Below, one piece after another: positions 1-7,493 of a DNA stretch of 21,462 nucleotides. Positions within the stretch are counted from its first letter, which is position 1, and each line of letters starts with the position of its first letter. The notes beneath the pieces are model-generated. The model saw only the letters and a program-made list of their open reading frames with translations, did no database searches and was not told the DNA's origin. Source of the DNA: GCA-016699445 sp964555055 (GTDB lineage Bacteria > UBA10199 > JACPAL01 > GCA-016699445). The stretch covers positions 1 to 21,462 of the forward strand of contig CAZKQW010000019.1 in the NCBI GenBank assembly GCA_964555055.1, in the 5' to 3' direction. The position numbers were made by a program, and so were the translations under genes.

Positions 1-43
1 TCTAAGTAACCTACTTTACTCCGTTATTTCTCACCCCCAGTAG

Positions 44-601
44 ATGGACGGATCTGTGCCTATACTTGACGTCAACCAATTTCGCGTAAGCTTTTATCCT
101 GATTCCGATGTCAACCGTATTTCCGTATTCGGAGGTATAAGTCTTAATCAGGATGTTCCTCTCCGTTGCCTCGCCGATCATGCCGAATTGCTCTCTATAA
201 CTCTTACGGGAATGAGAGTAAGCTTTAAGAGCGCGGATGAAGCCCGTCCTTCCACTATGAAAGTTGTCGTAGGTAAAGAAGTAACACAAAATCTCATTAC
301 AAAAGAACCCGACTCATATTTATGCGGTGCAGCTTATTTATTATTCCCGAGCGGAGACGAAGAGTTAGGGTATGCATTGCCTCTTCTTATGGCGGTCATT
401 GAATGTGAGTTAGGAAAAGTGAGCTTAGTGACAGATGATTGGAATGTAGTGCTAAGAGCTGTGGAGATAGCCTTATCAAAGAGGGAGCGGCAAGGTTTAA
501 ATGTCTGTCAATTTCCATCCTCCTTTTTGAGAGATTTGAAGGTGGAAGCTCCTAATACTCAAACTCTATTTCTTGCACAATTTAAACGCCGATCTCGTTG
601 A
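44..601 (+). CDS. Hypothetical protein, AT-rich, unrecognised
   Basis: This encodes 185 aa and I do not recognise the family. I see no signal peptide, membrane segment or obvious catalytic motif. The middle contains a hydrophobic stretch around residues 92-118 (AAYLLFPSG, then LPLLMAVIE) that looks like a buried core of a small globular alpha/beta protein. The ATG is preceded directly by an in-frame TAG, so translation cannot start further upstream in this window; no good Shine-Dalgarno is visible. It is more AT-rich than the mtnP cluster that follows 33 bp later, with many TTA, ATA and AGA codons, which suggests a separate origin. The last residues (FKRRSR) are basic. It is open over its whole length and the alternative minus-strand reading (11-289) is much shorter, so I take it as real. 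Confidence 0.6.
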   Translation: MDGSVPILDVNQFRVSFYPDSDVNRISVFGGISLNQDVPLRCLADHAELLSITLTGMRVSFKSADEARPSTMKVVVGKEVTQNLITKEPDSYLCGAAYLLFPSGDEELGYALPLLMAVIECELGKVSLVTDDWNVVLRAVEIALSKRERQGLNVCQFPSSFLRDLKVEAPNTQTLFLAQFKRRSR

Positions 602-634
602 CATTTAACCTGAATTCACCCACAACGCCGCTCC

Positions 635-1504
635 ATGTCGAAAAATCCCATCGGAATCATAGGCGGTAGCGGCTTGTACGCCCTCAGTTCAGAGGGCGGG
701 TTGAAAATCATCGAAGAAATCACATTGGAAACGCCGTTCGGAAAGCCTTCCGACGCCTATATTTTGGGTGAATTGGACAACCAAAAAGTCATTTTTCTCC
801 CGCGCCATGGCCGTGGGCATCGAGTCTCGCCGAGCGAGCTCAATTTTCGGGCCAATATCTGGGGGTTCAAAAAACTGGGCGTGGAAACCATCATCGCAGT
901 CTCGGCCGTCGGCAGCATGAGGAAGGAAATCGAACCCGGTCACATGGTCATCATCGATCAATTTTTCGATCGCACCAAGGGACGTGTCTCGACATTCTTC
1001 GCCGACGGCGTCGTGGCCCATTTGACCTTCGCCGACCCTCTCTGTCCCGAGATCCGCAAAGCCTTGATACAAGCCGGTCAGGATACCGGTGCGACGATCC
1101 ATGAAAAAGGGACGTATCTTTGCATGGAGGGCCCGCAATTCTCGACGCGGGCCGAGTCTAACGTTTACCGGAGTTGGGGGATGGACGTCATCGGCATGAC
1201 GAATTTGCAAGAGGCGAAGCTGGCGCGGGAAGCGGAAATCTGTTATGCCACGATCGCGCTTTCGACCGATTACGATTGTTGGTACGAAGGACACGACGAC
1301 GTGACCATCGACATGGTCATCGCGACGCTGACGAAAAACGTCGAAACCGCTAAAAAAATGATCCGGTCCGCCGTTCAGAAAATCAGCGACGATAGAACTT
1401 GCGGCTGCCGCACTAGCATGAAGCATGCCATCATTACGGATCGAACTCTCATTCCTGAGGAAACTAAAAAACGTTTAGAAATGATCGCGGGGAAATACCT
1501 ATGA
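635..1504 (+). CDS. mtnP: S-methyl-5'-thioadenosine phosphorylase (MTAP)
   Basis: This cytosolic purine phosphorylase splits 5'-methylthioadenosine with phosphate into adenine and 5-methylthioribose-1-phosphate, in methionine salvage and polyamine by-product recycling. The 289 aa match the family length of about 280-300. Visible motifs are the N-terminal phosphate-binding IGIIGGSGLY, then LPRHGRGH (the His-containing phosphate loop), AVSAVGSMR, and the base/ribose-binding block GTYLCMEGPQFSTRAE followed by GMDVIGMTNLQEAKLAREA and STDYDCW. The Asp in STDYDCW fits MTAP specificity (6-aminopurine) better than guanosine or inosine phosphorylase. The ATG at 635 starts exactly at the family N-terminus although no strong Shine-Dalgarno is visible. 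Its stop overlaps the next start (ATGA), so it is translationally coupled to the PfkB kinase. Confidence 0.93.
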   Translation: MSKNPIGIIGGSGLYALSSEGGLKIIEEITLETPFGKPSDAYILGELDNQKVIFLPRHGRGHRVSPSELNFRANIWGFKKLGVETIIAVSAVGSMRKEIEPGHMVIIDQFFDRTKGRVSTFFADGVVAHLTFADPLCPEIRKALIQAGQDTGATIHEKGTYLCMEGPQFSTRAESNVYRSWGMDVIGMTNLQEAKLAREAEICYATIALSTDYDCWYEGHDDVTIDMVIATLTKNVETAKKMIRSAVQKISDDRTCGCRTSMKHAIITDRTLIPEETKKRLEMIAGKYL

Positions 1505-2415
1505 GCATCGTCGTCGTCGGCAGTGTGGCTTATGATTCCGTCAAAACGCCTTTCGGGCAGGTGGAAAGGGCCTTGGGCGGTTCGGCCACCCATTTTTCGG
1601 CCTCCGCGAGCTTCTTCGCGAAGCTCCATTTGATCGGCGTGGTCGGTGAGGATTTTGAGATGAAGGACATCGCTTTCCTAAAGGAAAGGGGTGTGGATTG
1701 CGAAGGAATCAAGGTCGAGAAGGGCAAGACCTTCCACTGGAAAGGCCAATACGGCTTCGACCTGAACACAGCTGAGACATTGGAAACCCATTTAAACGTT
1801 TTTCTGAATTTCTCCCCCGAAATTCCTGCGCATTTGCAGACCACCCCCGTGCTTTTCCTCGGGAACATCCACCCGGCTTTGCAATCCAAGGTCCTGGATC
1901 AAGTGAAGGAACCCCGATTGACCGTCCTGGATACGATGAATTTCTGGATCGGCAGCGAGTTGGAGTCTCTCAAGAAGGTCATCGCGCGCGTGAAGATGGT
2001 CATCATCAACGAAGGCGAAGCCCGGGAGTTGACCCACGACGCCGCTTTGTTGACGGCGGCGCGTAAGATCCAATCGTGGGGTCCGGAGATCGTCGTGATC
2101 AAGCGGGGGGAATACGGAGCCCTTCTTTTCTTTAAGGAACACGTCTTTTCGGCTCCAGGGCTTCCCTTAGAGACCGTTAAGGATCCCACGGGAGCGGGGG
2201 ACAGCTTCGCGGGCGGCGTCGTCGGGTATTTGGCGATGAAAAACGACTTCAGCCTGGCTGTTTTCAAGCAATCTATTATCGTCGGTAGCACGATGGCGTC
2301 GTTCAACGTGGAAGATTTTAGTTGTAAGCGCCTCCAGGCGTTGACTAAAAAAGAAATCAGTGATCGTATCCGTTTGTTCAAGGAATTGTCTCATTTCGAA
2401 GAAGTGAAAATCTAG
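1501..2415 (+). CDS. PfkB-family sugar or nucleoside kinase
   Basis: This 304-aa carbohydrate/nucleoside kinase of the ribokinase (PfkB) fold transfers phosphate from ATP to a sugar or nucleoside hydroxyl. The N-terminal strand IVVVGSVAYD, the Gly-Gly substrate motif (LGGSATHFSA, residues 25-34) and the C-terminal signature DPTGAGDSFAGG (228-239, catalytic Asp234 and anion hole) are all present. The substrate cannot be read from sequence. Its 4-bp ATGA overlap with mtnP suggests nucleoside salvage: an adenosine- or 5'-deoxyribose-type substrate is my inference. It is not the MTR kinase family (MtnK is a different fold), and with an MTAP present no MTR kinase is needed. The start at 1501 gives the correct N-terminal strand. 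Confidence 0.88.
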   Translation: MSIVVVGSVAYDSVKTPFGQVERALGGSATHFSASASFFAKLHLIGVVGEDFEMKDIAFLKERGVDCEGIKVEKGKTFHWKGQYGFDLNTAETLETHLNVFLNFSPEIPAHLQTTPVLFLGNIHPALQSKVLDQVKEPRLTVLDTMNFWIGSELESLKKVIARVKMVIINEGEARELTHDAALLTAARKIQSWGPEIVVIKRGEYGALLFFKEHVFSAPGLPLETVKDPTGAGDSFAGGVVGYLAMKNDFSLAVFKQSIIVGSTMASFNVEDFSCKRLQALTKKEISDRIRLFKELSHFEEVKI

Positions 2416-2428
2416 GAGACGCCTCATT

Positions 2429-2758
2429 ATGGGAAGCCCAATAGATGGTTCAGGCGAAAGTTTAGGGAAGTTTTTGAAGCGCGAACGTGAGTTCCGCGGG
2501 TTCTCGCTCGATGATATCGAGGGGATGACGAAGATTAATTCAATGGTTTTAAGCCGCATCGAAGAAGATAAATACGAAGAATTGCCCACGGGAACCTACT
2601 TGAAAGGCTACTTAAAGCTTTACGCCAAGGCGATCGGTATCAATCTTGAAGACGTCCTTACGCGCTACCAAAGTCTTCCCTCCGATTCCAAAAAGGAAGT
2701 CCATCCCTTCCATCAGATCGGCCGCTTCGAAGCCAAGGCCTCTTATTTGAAGTCTTGA
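2429..2758 (+). CDS. Short RodZ-like helix-turn-helix protein
   Basis: This 109-aa cytosolic protein is nearly all one HTH_25/RodZ-type domain. Residues about 11-85 (LGKFLKREREFRGFSLDDI, then LSRIEEDKYEELPTGTYLKG and YLKLYAKAIGI) match the N-terminal cytoplasmic domain of RodZ, which binds MreB, and related XRE-type regulators. The usual RodZ transmembrane helix and periplasmic domain are missing. The protein ends in KASYLKS and its TGA shares its A with the recO ATG, so no room remains for them. AGGAG lies about 11 nt before the ATG. It may be a regulator rather than a morphogenesis protein. Its position between pfkB and recO shows that it is translated as part of this operon. Confidence 0.82.
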   Translation: MGSPIDGSGESLGKFLKREREFRGFSLDDIEGMTKINSMVLSRIEEDKYEELPTGTYLKGYLKLYAKAIGINLEDVLTRYQSLPSDSKKEVHPFHQIGRFEAKASYLKS

Positions 2759-3459
2759 TGAAATCGCGCGATCGCGGCCGTGAAGTCACGACCGAAGCCA
2801 TCGTCCTTAAATCCCAAACTATTCAAGAAGACGACCTCTGGGTCGATCTTTTGACGCCCGACGAAGGTCGTCTCTGGAGCGTGGCTCGCCATGGGCGAAA
2901 GAGCCGGAAGCGTTTCAACACCGTTTTGGAAGCGTCCAATCACGTCGTCGTCCGTTTTCGGGATAAGGGTGGGGCGGTTTTCTTGGAGGAAGCCCGGCTG
3001 CAAGACTGTCCTAAGGGTTTCCCCGAAAGTGATCTCTCTGCTTGGCTCGCGTCCTTTTTCGTCATTGATTTGGTGCGTGAGTTCGTGCCGGAAAGGAACC
3101 GCGACCCGCAGGTGTTCTCGCTCGTTCGCGAGACCTTGGGGGAATTACCTTTTTTAAGACGGACCGAACGCTTGGCTTTATTGGAAAGCTTCGAGAAAGA
3201 CTTCCTCAGCTTGTGCGGCTACGGCGTGAATTTCGAACAATGCGCCACTTGTGAAAATCCCGTTTCTTCAGAACTCCGCTTTTATTTTGTTTATCGAGCG
3301 GGGGCGGTTTTTTGTGAGCGCTGCATGCGAGGTCAGGGGGAATCCGTACCGTTCTCCCCGGACAGGCTCGTCCAGATCATCCCTCGTTTCTTGGAATACC
3401 AACTCTCCCGTCCTCTAAAGTCGCGTAAAGTTTTGACGGGCTTGGAAGTTTTTAGTTAA
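2758..3459 (+). CDS. recO: DNA repair protein RecO
   Basis: This 233-aa recombination mediator of the RecFOR pathway helps load RecA on SSB-coated single-stranded DNA and anneals strands. The N-terminal OB-fold region (residues about 11-85: TTEAIVLKSQTIQEDD, then GRLWSVARHGRKSR) is followed by a helical domain and a four-cysteine zinc site, C162-x2-C165 and C186-x2-C189, typical of zinc-binding RecO proteins. Length fits the family (about 230-260 aa). I chose the ATG at 2758, which overlaps the preceding stop by one base (TGATG). A TTG codon three bases upstream would add one residue and is less likely. Ten bases separate it from the UbiB-like gene. Confidence 0.92.
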   Translation: MKSRDRGREVTTEAIVLKSQTIQEDDLWVDLLTPDEGRLWSVARHGRKSRKRFNTVLEASNHVVVRFRDKGGAVFLEEARLQDCPKGFPESDLSAWLASFFVIDLVREFVPERNRDPQVFSLVRETLGELPFLRRTERLALLESFEKDFLSLCGYGVNFEQCATCENPVSSELRFYFVYRAGAVFCERCMRGQGESVPFSPDRLVQIIPRFLEYQLSRPLKSRKVLTGLEVFS

Positions 3460-3469
3460 ATCCGTTTTT

Positions 3470-5113
3470 ATGACGCACACGAAACGGTTCTGGAAGGCTT
3501 ACACGACCTTCCTGTCCATTCTCGCTTCTTACTTCGTCTTCGCCTTATGGAAAAAAATTGTGGGTGAAGCGCGGTTGCAGGAAGCGACCGAGCGTCTTCA
3601 CCGCAAGAACGCCCGACGCATCGAAACAGCCATTCTGGAGCTTAAAGGATTGTTCATCAAGATGGGCCAGATGCTCTCAATCATGAGCAATTTCCTGCCT
3701 CCCGCCTTTACGGAGGGGCTGGAGCGGTTGCAGGACGACGTCCCTCCACATCCCTACGAGGCTATCGAAAAAAGATTCTTGGAGGAATTCCAAAAGACGC
3801 CGCTGGAGATTTTCCAAAAATTCGAAGAAGCGCCGATCGCCTCGGCTTCTTTAGGCCAAGTGCACGTCGCTTATCTTAAAGACGGCACCAAAGTTGCTGT
3901 AAAGGTCCAGTACCCCGAAATCGATGCCGTCGTGAGGGATGATTTGGTGATTCTCCGGCGTATTTTCGCAATCCTGCATCTTTTGCTGCCCGCTTACGGA
4001 TTGAAGAGCGTCTTCGAGGAGATCTCCGAAGTCGTTTTGAAGGAACTCGATTATCACGTCGAAGCGCACAATATCGAGATGTTCCGGAAGAATTTCGCGG
4101 GTCAAGATACGATTTTATTCCCCGAAGTGTTTCCGGAACTTTCTTCGAAGAAGATCCTCACGCAGCGGTTCGTGGAGGGATTTAAAGTCACGTCCGTGCC
4201 TCAGATCGAAAAGGAAGGGATCGACCCCCATGATGTGGCCACCCGCCTCATCCACGCTTTCTGCAAGCAAATCTTCATCGACGGTCATTACCATGCCGAT
4301 CCCCACCCCGGGAATATCTTGATCCGCCGGAGCGACGGCCGTCTCCAGATCATCCTTTTGGACTTTGGGGCGACGGCGACGATCTCGGAAACCATGCGCC
4401 GAGGGATCACGAGTTTCGCCGAGGGCTTGATCCGGCGCGACACGAAGCTCCTGGCCGCAGCCATGCGGGAGATGGGCTTCGTGGCCCGTAAGGATAACTT
4501 CGATCCTTTCGAGGATTTGGTGGAATATTTTTATTCGAAGCTCGCGAACCTCAAGATCGAAAACTTCCGCAAGCTCAACCTTTCCGAAATTCATAACCTC
4601 GAGGATATCCTCGAGCTCAAGAAGCTCAAAATCAGCTTCAAAGACCTCATGAACTCCTTCCATGTCCCGAAGGATTGGATCCTGTTGGAAAGGACGTTGC
4701 TCCTGGCGATGGGACTCTGCGCCCACCTGGCGCCGACTTTGAATCCCATCGAGATCGTCCTGCCGTACGTCGAGCAATTCGTCCTGAAGGATCGTACCTT
4801 CACCGAGATGGTGGTGGATCTCACGAAGCAGGTCGTCCTCTCCTACATTCAGTTACCCCATGAACTGCATAAGACGCTGAAGCGCTTGAACGAAGGCAAC
4901 CTGTCGGTGGAGTCCAAGGGTTTGGAAAAGCACACGCGCCAAATGTATGCCCTCGGGCACCAGTTCCTTTACGGTTTTCTCGGATTGGGTTTGGCCGGAT
5001 TTTCCTATTATTGGCGGGAGCAGGGAATCGAGGATTGGGCCCGCTATGGCCTCTACGGCGCCGGCTTTTTCGGGGCCGCCCTCTTGATTTCCTTCATGAG
5101 GAACCGGCTATGA
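3470..5113 (+). CDS. UbiB/ABC1/ADCK-family atypical kinase
   Basis: This 547-aa member of the UbiB (ABC1/ADCK) protein-kinase-like family supports quinone biosynthesis or membrane lipid homeostasis through ATPase activity at the membrane. Diagnostic motifs appear in order: the KxGQ motif (KMGQ, residues 64-67), an Ala/Ser-rich nucleotide loop (APIASASLGQVH, 121-132), the VAVKV strand with Lys145, ExD-type ELDYHVEA (192-199), the catalytic HADPHPGN (275-282) and the metal-binding LDFG (297-300). Two hydrophobic helices at the C-terminus (about 495-516 and 524-543) anchor it in the membrane, as in the family. An N-terminal hydrophobic patch (about 12-28) is also visible. The start is the first ATG after recO and has no clear Shine-Dalgarno. 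Its stop overlaps the next ATG (ATGA). Whether it serves ubiquinone or menaquinone cannot be told here. Confidence 0.92.
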   Translation: MTHTKRFWKAYTTFLSILASYFVFALWKKIVGEARLQEATERLHRKNARRIETAILELKGLFIKMGQMLSIMSNFLPPAFTEGLERLQDDVPPHPYEAIEKRFLEEFQKTPLEIFQKFEEAPIASASLGQVHVAYLKDGTKVAVKVQYPEIDAVVRDDLVILRRIFAILHLLLPAYGLKSVFEEISEVVLKELDYHVEAHNIEMFRKNFAGQDTILFPEVFPELSSKKILTQRFVEGFKVTSVPQIEKEGIDPHDVATRLIHAFCKQIFIDGHYHADPHPGNILIRRSDGRLQIILLDFGATATISETMRRGITSFAEGLIRRDTKLLAAAMREMGFVARKDNFDPFEDLVEYFYSKLANLKIENFRKLNLSEIHNLEDILELKKLKISFKDLMNSFHVPKDWILLERTLLLAMGLCAHLAPTLNPIEIVLPYVEQFVLKDRTFTEMVVDLTKQVVLSYIQLPHELHKTLKRLNEGNLSVESKGLEKHTRQMYALGHQFLYGFLGLGLAGFSYYWREQGIEDWARYGLYGAGFFGAALLISFMRNRL

Positions 5114-5943
5114 GAAGTCGCGATTCGATCTTACTTTTTTTCGCGATTTCCGTCCTCGTCCATCTTGTCCTGGTCTTATTCGGCTTGGGCCCTGCCTCTA
5201 AGCTTGCCGAGCTTTTGGAGCGAAAGAAAGAAGAGGCTACCGTTGAGCTGACGATTTTCGATAAAAACCAATACAAGATCGCCGACATTCTGCCCCCGGA
5301 AAAGGAAGAGCGTCCCGATAAAGCGGATTACGTGGGCGTGTACGATTCGCGTGTGGAAGAAGAGCAAGTCGCTCCTTCCCGCCGTCCCGCGGCGGGTTCC
5401 GGCACGGAAGCGGCTACGCCCGAGAAAACGACGGAAAAATCAGAATCGCCCACGAAGGATACGGAAAACGAAGAGACGGTGGGCTCCCAAAAGAAATTAG
5501 CCGCCAAAAAACCCGAAACCCCGAAATCGGCTGGCGGCTCCGGCCTCGACGACTTCATGGAGAGCGGCCTGCCCGAGGACTATTTCCCAAACTACAAAGT
5601 CGGCGAGCATACGTACCTTAACGTCCTCCGCTTCCCGAAGATCAGCTACTTCGTCCGCCTGAAGAAGATCTTCAACACCACCTGGAACCCCCGCTCAGCC
5701 TTAATGTATTCCGGCATGAACCAATTGGCGAAAGGGCAGGTGGAGGTGTCGTTGGGCCTCAGCGTCGACAAAACAGGAAACCTGGCCGAGATGTTCGTGA
5801 TCACGTCGTCGGGCTTACCGGCCTACGACCAAGAGGCCCAACGGACGATCAAGGACTCTTCGCCATTCGCGGCGCCGCCGAAGGAGTTGTTGGATAATAC
5901 GTCGCGGCTGAGGATGGTTTGGACGTTTACTGTTTATATGTGA
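5110..5943 (+). CDS. TonB/TolA-like energy transducer protein
   Basis: This 277-aa protein has TonB architecture: a short basic N-terminus, one transmembrane helix (LLFFAISVLVHLVLVLFGLG, residues about 8-27), a long charged periplasmic spacer rich in Lys, Glu, Pro and Thr (about 80-150), and a C-terminal TonB/TolA-type domain. The C-terminal block includes GQVEVSLGLSVDKTGNLAEM and ends FTVYM. Such proteins couple inner-membrane proton-motive complexes (ExbBD/TolQR) to the outer membrane. No exbB/exbD genes are visible here. Although the frame is open from 5011, the ATG at 5110 is right because it gives the N-terminal membrane helix and the 4-bp overlap with the UbiB stop. Paralogue choice (TonB, TolA or a gliding-type transducer) is open. 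Codons in its last third remain GC-rich, unlike the AT-rich DNA that begins immediately after its stop. Confidence 0.85.
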   Translation: MRSRDSILLFFAISVLVHLVLVLFGLGPASKLAELLERKKEEATVELTIFDKNQYKIADILPPEKEERPDKADYVGVYDSRVEEEQVAPSRRPAAGSGTEAATPEKTTEKSESPTKDTENEETVGSQKKLAAKKPETPKSAGGSGLDDFMESGLPEDYFPNYKVGEHTYLNVLRFPKISYFVRLKKIFNTTWNPRSALMYSGMNQLAKGQVEVSLGLSVDKTGNLAEMFVITSSGLPAYDQEAQRTIKDSSPFAAPPKELLDNTSRLRMVWTFTVYM

Positions 5944-5972
5944 TCTGATTATTAATTATAAAATGAGGTTTT

Positions 5973-6621
5973 ATGAATGATTTTAGTGTGTCTTCAAAAT
6001 ACTATAAGATACAAATTTCTATTTTAGAAATTTGTAGAATAATTCGTAAACTGACACGGCTCAAGGATTTAATACGATACGACAATGGGTGGGCTGCTCA
6101 TATATCGTTGGCTTCCTCACGTCAGAAATTAAAAAATTCCTGATGATCAATCTTCTACAATCAAACTGAAGCAAGAGATTAATGAGCTGATGCCAATTGC
6201 AATCAGAGCTGCGCTAAGAGCTCAAGTCGCTACAAAAGTTCTGAGTAAAGAGCGAAAAGTTGGAGGGAGTCTCGCAGAGCTTGAAGATAATGAATACGAT
6301 ATATTTGTACACTATGAGTTGCTGATGCCCAAAGATAAGCCAACGGCGCATAACTTTGAGATAGTAATGGCTGTGTTAGATCAAATTGTTGGATACTTCA
6401 AAGAGCTGAGAATTAGAAAGATCTTCCAACTTTTAAATCCTCTAATGGCTTTTGCAAATATTTTGCGTATTCCAATTACGATTATTGAATATATGGGGTT
6501 TGATGTGAGTAGTATGCTAGTAAATCGTATTTTATCAATTATTATACAAATTTTGTGGGCAATTTCTCTTACCTACATAAATATTTATTATGGGAAAAAT
6601 ATTGAACTAACAGTTCGTTGA
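5973..6621 (+). pseudogene. Broken AT-rich membrane-protein gene (frameshift, then IS-truncated)
   Basis: A small frame starts at ATG 5973, four bases after GAGG. It encodes 56 aa (MNDFSVSSKYYK, ending LKNS) and stops at 6141-6143. The +1 frame is open from 6133, with no start before 6190, and continues to 6621. Removing a single A from the A6 run at 6131-6136 joins the two frames into one protein. The joined product has two hydrophobic helices near the C-terminus (around IFQLLNPLMAFANILRIPIT and ILSIIIQILWAISLTYINIY). Its last codons are supplied by the IS inverted repeat: the TGA at 6619-6621 lies inside the TIR. With the IS removed, the frame runs on to a TGA at 7445-7447, for a native protein of about 222 aa. 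I do not recognise the family. Composition is much more AT-rich than the neighbours, suggesting transfer. A programmed frameshift or an assembly error at the A-run cannot be excluded. Confidence 0.75.
6607..6610. repeat. Target-site duplication CTAA, left copy
   Basis: CTAA directly abuts the left inverted repeat and is repeated at 7412-7415 just outside the right one. Four-base duplications of this kind are known for IS5-group elements. It fixes both element ends to the base. Confidence 0.85.
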
Positions 6622-6627
6622 CAAACC
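6611..6627 (+). repeat. Left terminal inverted repeat of the IS
   Basis: Seventeen bases identical to the reverse complement of 7395-7411. The next bases differ between the ends. Because it begins CAGTTCGTTGA, it provides an in-frame TGA to the host gene it interrupts. Confidence 0.9.
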
Positions 6628-6635
6628 TCAGTTTT

Positions 6636-7337
6636 TTAAAAAAACTCATTCCCAATTTGCCGTTGGTTCACTGATTTTTTCTTCTTGATTCCACTTTTGC
6701 CCTCATGCTTCCCATGGAAATCATCGATGAGCTTCCGTCCGCCTTCCGTCTCCGAGGCCGGACCTCGAAACGTCTCCACATTGATCCCGATTAAAATCCG
6801 GTTCCGATTCTCCATCAGGCCGTTGACCGTATAGCCCACCATCGAGGTTGTCCCGTTTCCCTTGTTGGCAAGCTTGGCGTCCGGGTCGGTTTTTGAGATA
6901 TGCGTCTTGTTTGATCTCTTCTCCCCATGGAAATCAACGGTCGGGTTTCCTTCGTCCTGGTCCAGCATCCGAATCCGCTTCTTATACTCCTTGGGCTTCA
7001 TGAAGACTTCGATCGGCACGAAGCTCTTGTGCGAGGCGTTGGCCTTGACCAGAGTCCCGTCCAAGGTTGCATGATCCGAGATCAGTCCTTTTTGAATGGC
7101 CAGATCCACCGTCTGATCGAAGAGCTTCTCCATCACGCCGCTTTTATCAAAGTGCCGTTTGCGATTCTGCGTGAAGGTCGAATGGTCCCAAGGTGCTTTG
7201 TCCAAATCGAGCCCCACAAACCAGCGCAAGACCATGTTGCCGTTTAACTCCCGGACCAAGGCCCGCTCGGAGGTCACGAACTGTTCCAGGTTAATATTGT
7301 AGAACAACGACGGCTGCGGATCCGATGTCCCCATCAT
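6636..7337 (-). pseudogene. Transposase, IS5/IS1182-like, internally deleted but in frame
   Basis: This is a remnant of a DDE transposase of the IS5/IS1182 type. Recognisable family pieces are the N-terminal SDPQPSLFYNINLEQFV, then RWFVGLDLD, PWDHSTFTQNRKR and ATLDGTLVKANASHKSF (the first catalytic Asp block). Full-length relatives are over 400 aa; this frame is 233 aa. About 50-60 residues seem to be missing between LEQFV and SERALVREL, where relatives carry the helical DHPLRKI-type region. Most of the C-terminal catalytic half is missing after GGRKLIDDFHGKHEG. It ends KKKKSVNQRQIGNEFF. I chose the ATG at 7337, which has AGGAGG seven bases upstream; the frame is open 12 codons further but without support. 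It is almost surely inactive. Confidence 0.85.
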
Positions 7338-7394
7338 AGGCTTTCTCCTCCTGATGGGATCGCTTTGTAACATACAAATCGGAAGGTTAGGAGG

Positions 7395-7411
7395 GGTTTG
7401 TCAACGAACTG
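7395..7411 (-). repeat. Right terminal inverted repeat of the IS
   Basis: Reverse complement of the left repeat over 17 bases, immediately followed by the second CTAA copy (7412-7415). Confidence 0.9.
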
Positions 7412-7447
7412 CTAATCCAGCTCTTACAAAATATTAAAATACATTGA
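7412..7447 (+). other. Detached 3' tail of the interrupted membrane gene
   Basis: If the IS and one CTAA copy are removed, the upstream frame continues GAA CTA ATC CAG and so on through this stretch. It adds ELIQLLQNIKIH and stops at TGA 7445-7447. This reconstructs the original C-terminus and shows that the element landed about 11 codons before the end of the gene. Confidence 0.75.
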
Positions 7448-7493
7448 AATACTCTAAAGAACCGAGACGTCTTAGATGCTGGTGCACTGAATC

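Larger units (their letters stand above)
6611..7411 (-). mobile_element. IS5/IS1182-like element, internally deleted, 801 bp
   Basis: The element is bounded by terminal inverted repeats of 17 identical bases (CAGTTCGTTGACAAACC at 6611-6627 and its reverse complement at 7395-7411) and flanked by the direct repeat CTAA. It carries one minus-strand transposase frame. At 801 bp it is far shorter than full relatives (about 1.4-1.7 kb), and the encoded protein lacks two internal blocks. It is therefore a non-autonomous derivative that could only move with a helper. It inserted in the 3' end of the AT-rich membrane gene. The intact duplication and well-kept repeats suggest a fairly recent insertion. 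Confidence 0.9.

Noticed and set aside
689..1426. Minus-strand frame of 245 codons over mtnP
   Set aside because: Shadow of the GC-rich third positions of mtnP; no start signal and no recognisable protein.
4115..4777. Minus-strand frame of 220 codons over the UbiB gene
   Set aside because: Antisense shadow of an undoubted UbiB-family gene.
7338..7373. Upstream extension of the transposase by 12 codons
   Set aside because: The Shine-Dalgarno AGGAGG lies within this stretch and points to the ATG at 7337.
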